Positions 10,455 to 21,986 of a stretch of 64,000 nucleotides of DNA are shown here, piece after piece. Source of the DNA: Dasypus novemcinctus (taxonomy: Eukaryota; Chordata; Mammalia; Cingulata; Dasypodidae). The stretch spans positions 88,559,675-88,623,674 of the forward strand of contig NC_080683.1 in NCBI RefSeq assembly GCF_030445035.2, in the 5' to 3' direction. The notes below the pieces were generated by a model. The model was given only the letters and a program-made list of their open reading frames with translations. It searched no databases and was not told the origin of the DNA. Each line of letters opens with the position of its first letter. Within the stretch, counting starts at the first letter, position 1. Both the position numbers and the translations under genes were made by a program.

Positions 10455-11600
10455 GTTACATTAAAAAGACATAAGGTAAAGAAGGAAAAAAGTGATTAAA
10501 AAAACAAAACGTAAGAGGTACCCGTATAACCACTCCCCATCCCCTCATCCCCATCATTTTTGTAAATTGGATTTTTTTGAAGATACGTATATCACAATAA
10601 AATGTTACGTTAAAAAAACCTAAGAGGTTCCTGTATACCCCTCCCCCCCACACACCACTCCTCCCACACCAACAACCTCTTTCATCATTGTGGTACATTC
10701 ATTGTATTTGGTGAATACATTTTGGGGAACTGCTGCACCACATGGATAATAGTTTACCCTGTAGTTCACACTCTCCACCAGTACATTCAATGGGTTATGG
10801 CAGGATATATAAAGTCCAGCATCTGACCCTGCAATATCATTTAGGACAACTCAAAATCCTAAAAATGCCCCCACATCTCATCTCTTCTTCCTTCTCCCTG
10901 CCCTCAGCAACTACTGTGGCCACTTTCTCCACATCAATATTACGATTTCTTTTATTACTAGTCACAATAGTTTTACAGTAGAATGTCAGTAAGTCCATCT
11001 AATCAATATTTTATTCCTTCATTCTGTGGATCCTAGGATGGTGATGTCCACTCCACCTCTATATTGAGAGGGGTCTTAGATTCCCCATGGATGATGGATG
11101 CAATTCTCCTGCTTGCAGTTGTAGGCACTCTTGGTTCCCTAGTATGGTGGTTGATCGTTCTCACCTCCCTGTTAGCTGACCTGGGAAAGTCCAATGAACC
11201 GGAGGGTAGGTGTTGCAATTCTGCTGAGGCTCAGGGCCCAGCTGGCACATGGGTAGTCCAGAGATTCAAGTCCCCTGAGTATACACCATCCCTAGTGCCA
11301 ACCACAGGTTTAGTAATAGTGACAGAAGAGGCATGTATAGAAAATTCACATCAGAGTCCAGCTCCATCACACTCAGGGACACAAATTCCAAAGTAGGGCC
11401 CACTGACATGGCACAGAACCCCAAATCCATCTGCCATGACCATTTACTGTGTGGGTCTCCATAGCCTTCAGGAGAACCAGTACCTAGGGTTGTATCTACT
11501 CTGGCTGTTTTTGAGGTCCTGCTGAGGCATGTGTAAGAGTGACCCCTCTGATGACCTCCCGACTCTTTTTTGAAGACTCTTAGCCATATAAATTCATTTG
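10455..11600 (-). mobile_element. Retroposon family R (L1-type 3' end), antisense
   Basis: This family appears five times: here, 34,895-35,913, 45,350-45,525, 51,473-52,396 and 63,024-64,000. On the plus strand the copy begins with its A-rich tail in reverse, then C-rich sequence near 10,640-10,675, then TTCATTGTATTTGGTGAATA at about 10,698, and ends TTAGCCATATAAATTCATTT near 11,580-11,600. A second, diverged tail-like block at about 10,455-10,590 suggests two overlapping insertions or a tail duplication. The poly(A) tail and variable 5' truncation fit L1 machinery. I infer an L1 3' untranslated region, but no ORF2 is attached, so a non-autonomous family is also possible. Confidence 0.75.
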
Positions 11601-13683
11601 TTTTTAAGTCTACTGAATTTTACCTATATTTTTTCTAACAATTTCAAAGTTGTTGGCTATAAATATGGATGACCTACCAAAAGTATACTACATATATCTT
11701 GAGCTCTATAAATGATCCCAAACTCTTTACTTTTAAAATATCTTTTAAAAATATAAATAAGATTTTGACTCTTTTAAAAACATCTTGGAATTTAATGAGA
11801 TGTTGTTCTCCCTGGGCCCCAAATTATTAAAGATTCCTGGTTGCAAACTATAGCCCTCTTATATTTCTATTTTGTGCCTTTGGATACAGGGATCAAAGGT
11901 CAAAAATTAAAATTTTATGGAAATGTTTTCTGTGTGTCATCCAGTGGATAGTATGAAATACTTTAAGATCGAAGTTATTCTACTTTATTGAGGCTTTTTA
12001 TACCTAGAATACCCCCAGATTATAGTATTAATAACTTCAGATTAAGTTTCTCATTAACAAACAAGCAAACAGGAGAACATAAATTTTTGAAGAAAGGAAG
12101 CTTAGGGACTGAAGATTTAAATACTGTATAATTTATACACAAAGGCATAGTTTCTTTTCCCCTTTATGTATGGAATTTTTAAATTGTTACCAGAAGTTAC
12201 CAAAAAGTAAAAATCTCCATTATTTTGAGTGTCTCTTCCTGGAGGATTTGCCAGGCATTGAAGGGAGCCCTCTGCTGTTGGTTTTTATTTATTACAGTTA
12301 AATTTAATTTATAATGTTACATACCCTTCCTTGAACCTACTCAGGTTCTTAATGTTCCTGTTATGATTGTACATTTCAGATAACAAAGAAAATATAAATT
12401 CTGCAATGCCAGCTGGCATGGTTAATAATCCGTCAGTTCTGCCCTTTTTGAACTATACCTTAGCACTGGAACATCTGGCTAAGTTTCCAATTTCCATGTT
12501 AAAATGGGGTTTTGACCTCTATTTCACTCTCAAATGGGTCTCTTTGGCAGCATAACTCTGCTCTCTCAATTGGCTTTATCTTTCACATCCTTTCAGTGAC
12601 TATGAAGCTTTAAACCTCATGCTTAGAAGATAATTGTGTGGTTTTCAGAGGAACTATGCCTCTCCCCTGCTCCTTAATTGCTGTTGTTAGATTGTCTTCT
12701 CCCTTAATGGTAATGCTCCTCGAATTATACTCCTTGGACCTCTAATTTTTGTTTAATTTCTATTTTGTTGTATCTGAGGGCTCATCTATTTTCACAATCC
12801 TAGTTATCAGGTTTAAACCAATATGCTCTTTAGCTGTGCCATCTCCAGCTGTGACCTCTGACCCAGCACAACCAAGCAGGCCCAGGGCCCTGGAGGGGAA
12901 GCAGGAACAAGTATTTATCGGGTACTAGCTACATGCAGGCTTGGTGGTCGATATGCATATATTTCATCCAGCCCTCTTCTCCATCTTTCACCCCAAGGGT
13001 GTATGTTCACAGGGTTGCCCTAGTCATCTTACTCTTTAAGTTGAGCTCTCTCTTTGCTGAACTTTCTTCACTGGCATCAGAGTATCTCCACTCCCTGGGA
13101 AGAAGTTTCCGTCAGCATGTCTGAAGCTGAATTTTTACCCCTGTGTTTTTCTATCCCCACTGGCATAACAAATCCTCATCACTTCATCAGTTCCTGCATC
13201 TGCATGACTGAGTTAGCCTTTTAACTATTTTTTCCTGCTTCCAGCACTTTTCCTTCCATCTGCTGCACCTGTCTTTCAACATTTGCTACCCCCTGCAATG
13301 CTTCTCCATTGCTCAAAGGTTCAGTTTCAAAATTTTCAGTCTGGTGTTGTAGGTTCTGCAGTTCCAGCTTTACATCTCTAGCCCAATCTCCTGCTCTTGA
13401 CGAGGCCAATCGCAATCAGGACAACCTCCTCATAGCCTTCCTCTTTGTCCCCACGTTCCTACCTCAGTGCTTTTTCATTCTGTTTCAGTCTGAAATGTTC
13501 TTTCTCTCCACTTGCTAAATTCTAACTGCCACTTGAAATACTAACATCCCCATCAACTCTTTTCTAATAGTCTAGGCAACATTACCGTGAGCCTTTCTTA
13601 GTTTCCTGAAGTCATTCATTATTAGTACCAGACATTACATTATTTCGTTGTGCTTAATTTGACACTAGTCCATATACTCTCTT
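11601..13683. other. Unassigned single-copy-like DNA
   Basis: About 2 kb with no recognised repeat. Frames of 60-70 codons (for example 12,367-12,555, 12,933-13,124 and 13,309-13,518, all +) show no domain, splice context or codon pattern that I could support as exons. Confidence 0.45.
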
Positions 13684-14093
13684 TTGTTTTAAAGATCTAT
13701 TTTATTTATTTATTCCCCCCCACCCCCCACCGCTTGCACTCACTGTCTGCTCTTTCTGTCCATTTGCTGCCCATTCTTCTGTGTCTGCTTGCCTTGTCTT
13801 CTCTTTAGGAGGCACTGGGAGCCAATCCTGGGCCTTCTGATATGGAAGAGAAGCACCCAATCGCTTCAGCCTCTTCAACTCCCTGGTTTCGTTGTGTTTC
13901 TCATTGTCTTTTCTCTGTGTCTCTTTTTTGTTGTATGTCCTTGTTGTGTCAGCTTGCTGCATGGGCCGGCTCTCCATGTGGGCCCCCTCACTGTGCAGGC
14001 CAGCTTGCCTTTACCAGGAAGCCCTGGGAACCGAACCTGGGACATCCCATATGGTAGGTAGGAGCTTAATTGCTTGAGCCACATCTACTTCCC
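13684..14093 (-). mobile_element. Dimeric tRNA-derived SINE, antisense
   Basis: On the plus strand the element starts with its tail (TTTATTTATTTATTCCCCCC) and ends with the tRNA-like head GAGCCACATCTACTTCCCC. Two head-like blocks are present: GGAGGCACTGGGAGCCAATC and GAACCGAACCTGGGACATCC. The flanks carry a diverged target duplication of about 13 bp: CATATACTCTCTT at 13,671-13,683 and CATATTCTCTTT at 14,094-14,105. The several 60-90-codon frames inside are repeat-derived. Confidence 0.87.
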
Positions 14094-14105
14094 CATATTC
14101 TCTTT

Positions 14106-14809
14106 ATAGAATACTTGTCTGTGTTCTCTTCAAAACTCTGTTCCTTTTATATATCTTGTTTCACACACAAAACTACATGCCTCTAAGGATAAGAATAGAG
14201 TATGGTATTTCACACTGGGGTACTGTTCTGGGCTTATCAATTACTTGAACATTCCGAAATTCACTTTCTTTATTCTAGAAATGGAGCTAATGATTCCTCT
14301 CTATCTATCTCATTTTGACACTTCAAGCTAAACTGAAATAATGAGGAAAAAGTATTCAAAAGCCTTCAAACTCATTAACTACATTATTATGATGATACAT
14401 AACCTCCACTTTTTCCCCCTGAGATCTCACCTCCTATAGGTCATGGAGTTACTTTTTGAGGATGGACAAAGAGTGTCACTTTTCTCTTTGGCAATTCAGT
14501 CCCTCAGTCCGCAGAGTGAAAGACTGAAATTAATATCATTAACTCAGCCCTTTATTCCTCTCACCCATAGACTTTGATCATGTCTACTTCTATCCATATA
14601 AATTTCTTGATATATTAGTTTGTACTTACTTTTAATACTCTAGCAATCTGGGATCAGAGCTCATAATGCCACAGAAATTGTTCCTAGAAAGTGATGAAAG
14701 ATATTCTAATCATTTAATAGTTTAAAATCCATTAACTGCACTTCAATCTTCATCCTCCTAGACCTCTCTGTAGCATTGATGCATTTTAGTAAGAATTATA
14801 CAATAACAT
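14106..14809. other. Unassigned DNA, no gene seen
   Basis: No recognised repeat or gene. The left margin of the older L1 beginning near 14,810 is unclear. Confidence 0.4.
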
Positions 14810-14997
14810 TTGAAGAGGGAGATGTTTCAATGAAAGGGATCATAAAGAAAAGATAGATTTGACTACATTATAATGGAGGATATCTCTGTATCAACAAAAT
14901 TCACAAAGAAAACTAAAAAGCAAAAAAACTTAGAAAATATTTCCTATATATTTGACAAGTGTATTAATATCCCTAATATTTAGAATTCATGAAAAAA
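14810..14997 (+). mobile_element. Older L1, left half (interrupted)
   Basis: The stretch containing AGATTTGACTACATTA, then CAAAGAAAACTAAAAAGC, then GTATTAATATCCCTAATATT is the end of L1 ORF2/3' region in plus orientation. It stops where the younger L1 begins and resumes at about 21,060. Confidence 0.75.
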
Positions 14998-15903
14998 AGA
15001 TAAACACAGAGGAGGGGCAAGATGGAGGCAGAACCAGTTGCTCCAAGAGTCAGCTCAACCTATTGGGCAGCCTTTCCAGGCAAGTGCAGTCACTTTTGGC
15101 TCACATGGAAAAGATTGTTGCACACGCATATCATTCCATCCCTGTCACCAGTAGGGGAGGAGGGGGCCGTTGCTTAGTCACTTTATCTAGGAAATTGCAG
15201 CATGGCTTAGTTTCCTTCCCATACCTGTGGCTCCATCCCCACCCCAGGGAAGAGAGGACAAGGTATGAAGTTTCATCAGTCTCTCCAGGCAATTACAGAC
15301 AGTCTTAGCTTGCATGACTTGGATTACTACACACAGCTGCAGCCCCATCATATCACTGGCATGGGAGAAATTTGGGAAAGGCTTCATCAGTTCCTGGAGA
15401 AATGCAGGCAGCTTCAGCCTTCATAATTTGTAGTACCAACTGCATCCTTGTTCTTATTCCACAACCAGCAAGGGAGAAAAGGCAAGCAACAGATGAAAAA
15501 CAGCTGAAAAAACTCAGATTGGCTAAAAACAAGCCACTATAAAGTTCAAATTAAGTTGAACCTAGTAACAAAGAGGGGTTGTAGCACAAGCGAATTAAAT
15601 AGAAAGCCCTAGACTAAAGAGAAAAACTGAGTCCAGAATAAATACATCTAGTAAGTCAGATGCCAAGACACCAATAAAAAATTACAATCCATACCAAGAA
15701 AGAGGAAGCTATGGTCCAGTCAAAGGAACAAGATAAACCTCCAGATGAACAAGATAAACCTCCAGGAGTTGAGACAACTAATCATAGATGTTCAAACAAA
15801 CCTCCTTAATAAATTCAATGAGGTGACCAAAGAGATTAATCATATTAAGAAGACACTAGGTGAGCACAAAGAAGAATTTGAAAGTGTACATTGAAAAGAT
15901 CTT

Positions 15904-16086
15904 ATGAGAATGAAAGGCACAATAAATGAAATAAAAAATACACTGGAGGCATATAACAGCAGGTTTGAAGAGGCAGAAGAAAGGATCAGTGAGCTTGAAG
16001 AGAGGGCTTCAGTAAGTAAACATGCAAAAGAACAGATAAAGAAAAGAATGGAGAAAAATGAAGCAGGGTCTCAGGGAAATAAATGA
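15904..16086 (+). pseudogene. L1 ORF1 coiled-coil remnant
   Basis: A 60-codon frame rich in Glu, Lys and Arg with the typical L1 ORF1p signature FEEAEERISELEERA, from the end of the coiled coil before the RNA-recognition domain. In active L1s this protein trimerises and coats the L1 RNA. Flanking ORF1 sequence continues in other frames to about 16,650, so the gene is broken by indels. Confidence 0.85.
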
Positions 16087-16706
16087 TGGCAAGAAGTGTG
16101 CACATATATCATGGGTGTCCCAGAACAAAAAAGGGGCAGGAGGAATATTTGAGGAAATAATGGTAGAAAATTTCTGAAACCTATTGAAAGACATTGATAT
16201 CTGTGTCCAAGAAGTACAATGTGACCCACCCAAATAAATCTGAATAGACCTACTCTGAGACACTTACTAATCAGAATGTTAAATGCCAAAGTTTGAGAGA
16301 GAGTCCTAAGAGCAGCAAGAGATAAGTGATTCATCACATATAGGGGACTACCCAATAAGATTAAATGCTGATTTCTCATAAAAAGCCATGGAGGCAAGAA
16401 GGCAATGGTACAATATATTTAATATACTATAAGAGAAAACCTGCCAGCCAAGAATCTTATATCTGGCAAGATTGTCTTTCAAAAATGAGGGTGAGTTTAA
16501 AATATTCACAGGTATTGAATATTTTGCAGTTTCTGGTTTGCAGTTTTGCAAGAAATACTGAAGGGAGTGCTACAACCTGAAAAGAAAAGACAGGAGAGAG
16601 AGGTTTGGAAGTGAGTCTAGAAATTAGGATTATATCAGTAAAAGTAACTAAAAGTATAAAAAGAATGGTGAAAATAAGATACGACAGATAAAAGCCAAAG
16701 GTCAAA

Positions 16707-16991
16707 ATGGGTGAAGTAAGAACTGCCTTTACAATAATAAAATTGAATGTTAATGGAGCAAATTCCTCAATCAAAAGACACAGGCTGGTGGAATGGATAG
16801 GAAAATGTGAGCCATCTATATGCTGTCTACAAGAGACTCACTTTAGATCCAAGGATACAAATAGATTGAAAGTGAAAGGGTGGGAAAAGATATTCCATGC
16901 ATGCAGTAACCAACAAAAAACTGGCATAGCTGTACTTATATCTAATGAAAGAGACTTTAAAAACAAAACTATTATTAAAGACAAGGAATGA
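16707..16991 (+). pseudogene. L1 ORF2 endonuclease-domain remnant
   Basis: A 94-codon frame opens the ORF2 apurinic-endonuclease-like domain, with KLNVNGA near the start and CCLQETHF at about residue 40. The glutamate of QETH is a catalytic residue of this family. The frame ends at a stop after about 94 residues, and later endonuclease sequence lies in other frames. In an intact L1 this domain nicks target DNA at TTTT/A-type sites. Confidence 0.88.
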
Positions 16992-18051
16992 AATTATGTA
17001 TTTATAAAAGGGGCAATATATAGAAAGAAATAATAGTCATAAATGTATATGCACCCAACAAGGATACCTGAAATTACATAAGGCAAACACTAGCAAAACT
17101 GGAGGGACAGAGATTTTCTACAATAATAGTTGGAGACCTCAATACACCACTCTAATCATTGAATAGGACATCTGGGCAGAGGATCAATAAAGAAACAACT
17201 TGAAAAATATGATAATGGACTAAACCTAGTCAGAACATTGTATTCCAAAACAGCAGGATATACATTCTTCTCAAGTACCAATAGATCTTTATCCAGGATA
17301 CACCATATGTTGTGTTATAAAAATAGATTTACAAAGATCTAAATTATGCAAATAATTTTCTCTGATCATAATGAAATAAAGCTGGAAATAAACAACAGTC
17401 AGAAAAAGAGAAAATTCACAAATAAATGGATCTTAAACAGCACACTCTTAAATAATCAGTGGGTCAAAGAAGAAATTGTAAGAGAAATTAATAAATGTCT
17501 CTAGATGAATGAGAATTGAGAACACAATATATAGGAACCTATGGGATGCAGTGAAGAGGGATACTTATTGCCCTCAATGCTTATATTAAAAAAAAAAAAA
17601 AGAAATAATATCTAAAATCAATGATCTAACTACACTGCTGGAAGAACCAGAAAAACAACAGCAAACTATTACCAAAGCAAGCAGAAGCAATGAAATAACA
17701 AAGATCAGAGCAGGAATAAATGAAATTGAGAACAACAACAAAGAACAATAGAGAGAATTAACCAAACCAGAAGTTGGTTCTTCAAGAAGTTTATAAAAAT
17801 TGACAAACCCTTAGCTAGACTGATGAAGAAAAGAGAGAAGATGCAAATAAATAAAATCAGAAATGAAAATGGGGACATTACTACTGACACCACAGAAATA
17901 AAAGAGATCATAAGAGGATAATATGAACAACTGTACACCAACAAGTGAGACAATGTAGATGAAAAGGAAAAAATTCCTAGAAACATACCAATAACCTACA
18001 CTGACCCTAGAAGAAATAAAAGACCTCAACAAGTCAATCACATGTAAAGAG

Positions 18052-18258
18052 ATGGAAACAGTCATCAAACAACTCCCCAAAATGAAAAGCCCAGGACCAG
18101 ATGGCTTCACAGGTGAATTACACCAAGCATTCAAAGTAGATTTAATATTAATCTTACTCAAACTCTTCCAAAAAATTGAAGAGGAAGGAGCACAACCAAA
18201 CTCATTCTATGAAGCCAATATCACCCTAATACCAAAATCAGATAAAGATATTATTTAA
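18052..18258 (+). pseudogene. L1 ORF2 reverse-transcriptase N-terminal remnant
   Basis: A 68-codon frame with [11 protein letters not shown] and [11 protein letters not shown], the conserved start of the L1 reverse transcriptase domain. The following sequence, up to about 18,455, continues toward the palm domain, but the catalytic FxDD region is deleted. Confidence 0.88.
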
Positions 18259-18455
18259 AAAATTACATACCCATTTCCTTAATGAATACAGATACAAATA
18301 TCTACAACAAAATACTTGCTATTTGAATCCAACAACATATTAGAAGAATTATTCATAATGATCAAGTGGGTTTTATGCCAGGCATGCAAGTATGGTTCAA
18401 CACAAGAAAACCAGTCAGCATAATACACTTCATAAATAAATCAAAGAAGAAAAAT

Positions 18456-19555
18456 TACAAATGGCAAAAAAGCTCATGAAAAAATGTTCAAAATCATAGC
18501 TATTAGGGAAATACAAATCAAAACTACAATGAGATATCATCTCACACCTTACAGAGTGGCCATTACTAAAAATAAAAACAAAAACCAAACAATAAAAACC
18601 CCACAGAAAACAAGTGCTGGAGAGGATGTGACAAATAGGAACACTCCTTCACCATTGGTGGGAATGTAGAATGGTACAACTTCTCTGGAAGACAGTTTGG
18701 CAGTTCCTCAGGAAGCTAGATATAGAACTGCAATATGATCCAGCAATCCCTGCACCAGGAATGTATCCAGAAGAACTGAAAACAGAGATGCAAAAAGAAA
18801 TTTGCACACTGATGTTATTATTCACATATTTGTGTCATTATTCACAATTGCCAAAATATGGAAGTAACCCAAGAGTGCATCAACTGATGAATGGATGAAC
18901 AAAATGTGGTATATTCATTACAATGGAATACTAAGCTGCTGTAAGGAAAAATGAAATTGATACATAGGGCAACATGGATGAAGCCTTGAGGACATTATAC
19001 TGAGTGAAATATGCCAGACACAAAAGGGCAAATACTGTATGGTCTCACCAATATGAACAAAATGTGAAGAATAAACACATTAAATTAAAACTAGAGTATA
19101 GATTACTAGGAGATGGGATGATGGCTGGAAAAGGTACTGTGTTTAATGTATGCAGAATTTTTTTAATTAGCTTGATTATGGAAGTTTGGAAATGGATAGA
19201 GCTGATGGTAACACATTATAGTGAATATAACACAGCTTGCTTATATAAATGGGATTATGTCTGAAAGGGGTAGTATAAGGATATAAATGTCAACTGAGCG
19301 AAAGCTAGAGAGTAATCTAGGGATTGAATAACATAGTGAACCCAAAGGTGGATGAGGATTGTGGTTAATAGTAAAAATAAAAAAATGCTCCCCTATGAAC
19401 TACAACCAATATATGTCACTATTACAAGGTAGTAAAAATATGGTGATGCACAGGAAAAATACAATTAATATAACCTATGGACTATAGTTAACAGCCATAG
19501 TGTATCAGTGTTAAAGAAGGTGCTGTGTCAACGCTAAGGATCAATAATAGAGGGG
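18456..19555 (+). mobile_element. L1 3' region before the LTR insertion
   Basis: This starts with the familiar L1 block GGGAAATACAAATCAAAACT and continues through GGTGGGAATGTAGAATGGTA, then ATGGATGAAGCCTTGAGGAC, then GCAAATACTGTATGGTCTCA. Beyond that (after about 19,060) is a long 3' UTR of the kind I associate with xenarthran L1s. The short frames at 18,484-18,898 and 19,004-19,264 are not genes. Confidence 0.82.
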
Positions 19556-20183
19556 TATGGCAGTTTGGTTTGTTTAAGAATTACAAAAATAGATATTAGG
19601 TTGTGTTTGTAAACTGGTCTATTCCTCTGGGTGTATCAGATTGTATTAAATTCAGAGGTTTCATTTTCACTTGATTAAATTATGATTAGGGTTTTGATTT
19701 GGCCATGTCAGTAGGATATGTTGGGTGGGGACTCACAGAGAAAATGACACAGGAGAGTAGAGAGTTCGAGTTTTGATGCTGGAGCCCTGGGATGTAAACA
19801 CACAGGAATAGAGACAGCTCCATAGAAATGGCAGACGCCCTAGGAAGAGAGAGAACCTGATAGTCTACAGCTGACCTTGTGAAAAGATCAGAGTAGCTGA
19901 ACCCAAAAAAGAATAGAGCCCCGGGGAGAGAGACGAAGCCTTATGCCAGCCTATAGCTGAGATAGGAAGGAGCTGGAACCACGGAGCCTTAGAAGGAAGA
20001 GGGAGGCTGAACCTTCGAAGAGACTGGCAGCCATCTTGCTCCAACACAAGGCAACAGACTTTTGTGAGGGAAGTAACTTATGCTTTATGGTCTTGTGGCT
20101 GTAAACTTCTACCTCAAATACCCTTTATAAAAGCCAACAGAGTTTTGGTCCTTTGCATCAGCACCCCTTGGCTGACTAATACA
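19556..20183 (+). mobile_element. Solo MaLR-like LTR in the L1 3' UTR
   Basis: Sense-oriented and the longest of the four copies. It begins near TATGGCAGTTTGG and ends GGCTGACTAATACA. AGGGG occurs on both sides (19,551-19,555 and 20,184-20,188), matching a 5-bp target duplication, although the L1 sequence itself is G-rich here, so the left edge is uncertain by a few bases. The L1 3' UTR resumes directly at 20,184. Confidence 0.82.
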
Positions 20184-20644
20184 AGGGGTATAGGATTTTT
20201 TTCTTTTGAACTATGGAAAACATTCAAAAATTTACTGAGGCAATGATTGCACAACTCTGTGATGAAAGTGAGAGCCACTGAGTGTACACTTTGGATAGAT
20301 TGTATAAGGCATGGGATTGTATATCATAGTGAACAATGTGGTGGAAGATGGACTATGGTTAACAATACAAATATGAGAGTGTTCTCTCATGAACTATAAC
20401 AAAAGTACAATACTAATACATGGTGTTAATAATAGGGATATATGGAAAAATATCCCAAATGTAAGCTATGACTATAGTTAGTGGTAATTGTTTGATGATG
20501 TTCTCTCATAACCTGTAACAAATGTTCCACAGCAAAGCAAGGTGTTGGTGGAGGGGTGATGTATGGGAATTCTGTACATTATGCATGAATTTTTTGTAAG
20601 TTCACAACTTCTTTAGTGAAAAAATATATATTTAAAAAGAGATA

Positions 20645-21055
20645 GGGAAGCAGATGTGGCTCAAGTGATAGAGCTTCTGCCTACCATATGGGAGGAATGG
20701 GTTCGATCCTTGGGGCCTCCTTGTGAAAAAGAAGAGAAGGTGTGCCTGTGTGGTGAGCAAGTATCCACACAAATGCCTGCATGGTGAGCCAGTGCCCTGT
20801 GCAAGTGAGTCATGTAGCAAGATGATGATGCATCAAAAGAGAGATAAGGGGAGAGTCAAGGTGAAGCACAACAGAAACTAGAAACTGAGGTGGTGCAATT
20901 GACAGGGAACCTCTCTCCCTGTTAGAGGTCTCCAGGATCGAATCCTGATGAATCCTAGAGAAGAGAAAATGAGAAGAGAAGACAACACGGACAGCAAAAA
21001 CAGCAGGGAGGGAGGAGGGGAAGGGGGGAAAATAAATAAATAAATCTTTAAAAAT
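20645..21055 (+). mobile_element. Dimeric tRNA-derived SINE
   Basis: The first head begins GGGAAGCAGATGTGGCTCAA, with an A-box-like TGGCTCAAGTGATAGAG and a B-box-like GGTTCGATCC. A second, weaker head lies at about 20,880-20,950 (GGATCGAATCC). The tail is a G-rich run followed by AAATAAATAAATAAATC. AAAGAGATA flanks it (20,636-20,644 and 21,056-21,064). It landed in the 3' target duplication of the younger L1. Confidence 0.88.
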
Positions 21056-21059
21056 AAAG

Positions 21060-21176
21060 AGATAAACACCATAATAGAAAAATGGGCAGATGTTACATAC
21101 ATACAAATCACAGAAGACAAAATACAAATAATTCATATAAAATAATGTTCAACTTCACCAGTAATCAAAGAAAGTG
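21060..21176 (+). mobile_element. Older L1, right half
   Basis: GATAAACACCATAATAGAAA, then AATGGGCAGATG, then TGTTCAACTTCACCAGTAAT continue the ORF2/3' region of the L1 whose left half is at 14,810-14,997. The two halves abut on either side of the younger L1 and SINE. Confidence 0.75.
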
Positions 21177-21189
21177 ATGGTCAGTTTTT

Positions 21190-21561
21190 TTTTATCCTCC
21201 CCCTTGTGGCTTTTTTTTTGTGTGCTCTCTGTTCTCTGTGTCCATTCATTGTGCATTCTTCTGTGTCTGTATTTATTTACTTTATTTCCCCTCCCCCCTT
21301 GCGGCTTGCTTGCTGTTTGCTCTCTGTGTCCATTCGCTAAGTGCTCTTCTGTGTTTTTTTTGTTTGTCTCCCTTTTTTGTTGTGTCTCCTTGCTAAGTTG
21401 GCACTTTCAGGCAGGGCGATTCTTCACAGTGCTTGCAGGCTGGCTGCCCCTCTGCAGTGTGCGGGCGAGCCTGCCATCACAAGGGAGCCCCAGGACATGA
21501 ACGCAGGGCCTCCCATATGGTAGACGGGAGCCCAACTGATTGAGCCACAGCTGCTTCCCCT
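21190..21561 (-). mobile_element. tRNA-derived SINE, antisense, with duplicated tail
   Basis: The head is at the right (TTGAGCCACAGCTGCTTCCCC region, with AACGCAGGGCCTCCCATATG as the reversed B-box side). The 13-bp sequence ATGGTCAGTTTTT flanks it perfectly (21,177-21,189 and 21,562-21,574). The tail module (pyrimidine-rich, then CTCTGTGTCCATTC) appears twice, at about 21,195-21,255 and 21,275-21,345, so the 3' part is duplicated. Confidence 0.88.
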
Positions 21562-21986
21562 ATGGTCAGTTTTTGTTCTTACTTTTTTTCTTTTTGAAAT
21601 GTTTCAGAAGCATTCTAAATGTATTTCAAACATCTTCCGTAAAGAGATATGATTAACCTGCATCCAGTTCTTTGTGTTGAGCCCCAAGAGGTAGTAGCTC
21701 TGCTCAATGTGCTTGTTTGACATGCCAACTGAGCTAAAGGGTTTTTCCAGGAATGAAATGAAACCTGTGCACCTAAACACCAGTCCTGAATATAACATTA
21801 CTTTCCGAAGGCAGTTTCCATTAACTTATTCCAGTAATGCACTATATCTGTCGTTATGCATTAAGGAACATATGTGGGAAAGACTGACGAAGTCAGGTCT
21901 TGTTGAAAGAATAAATAATGGATTGTTTTAGGAAGAAGAAAAGCAAAGCACAATACATTTCCAATCAAACATTGCTTTATTTCAGA

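Larger units (their letters stand above)
15008..20635 (+). mobile_element. Younger L1, 5' region to 3' tail, internally deleted
   Basis: It starts with GAGGGGCAAGATGGAGGCAG, an L1 5' UTR start, passes through ORF1 (about 15,700-16,650) and ORF2 (from about 16,707), and ends in a long 3' UTR with an A-rich tail near 20,635. The 10-bp sequence AGATAAACAC lies just before it (14,998-15,007) and again at 21,060-21,069 beyond a later SINE. That is a good target-site duplication, and the older L1 continues on both sides. Most of the ORF2 polymerase and C-terminal coding region is missing at about 18,455. A MaLR-like LTR interrupts the 3' UTR at 19,556-20,183. Reading frames have many stops, so it is inactive. 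Confidence 0.88.
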
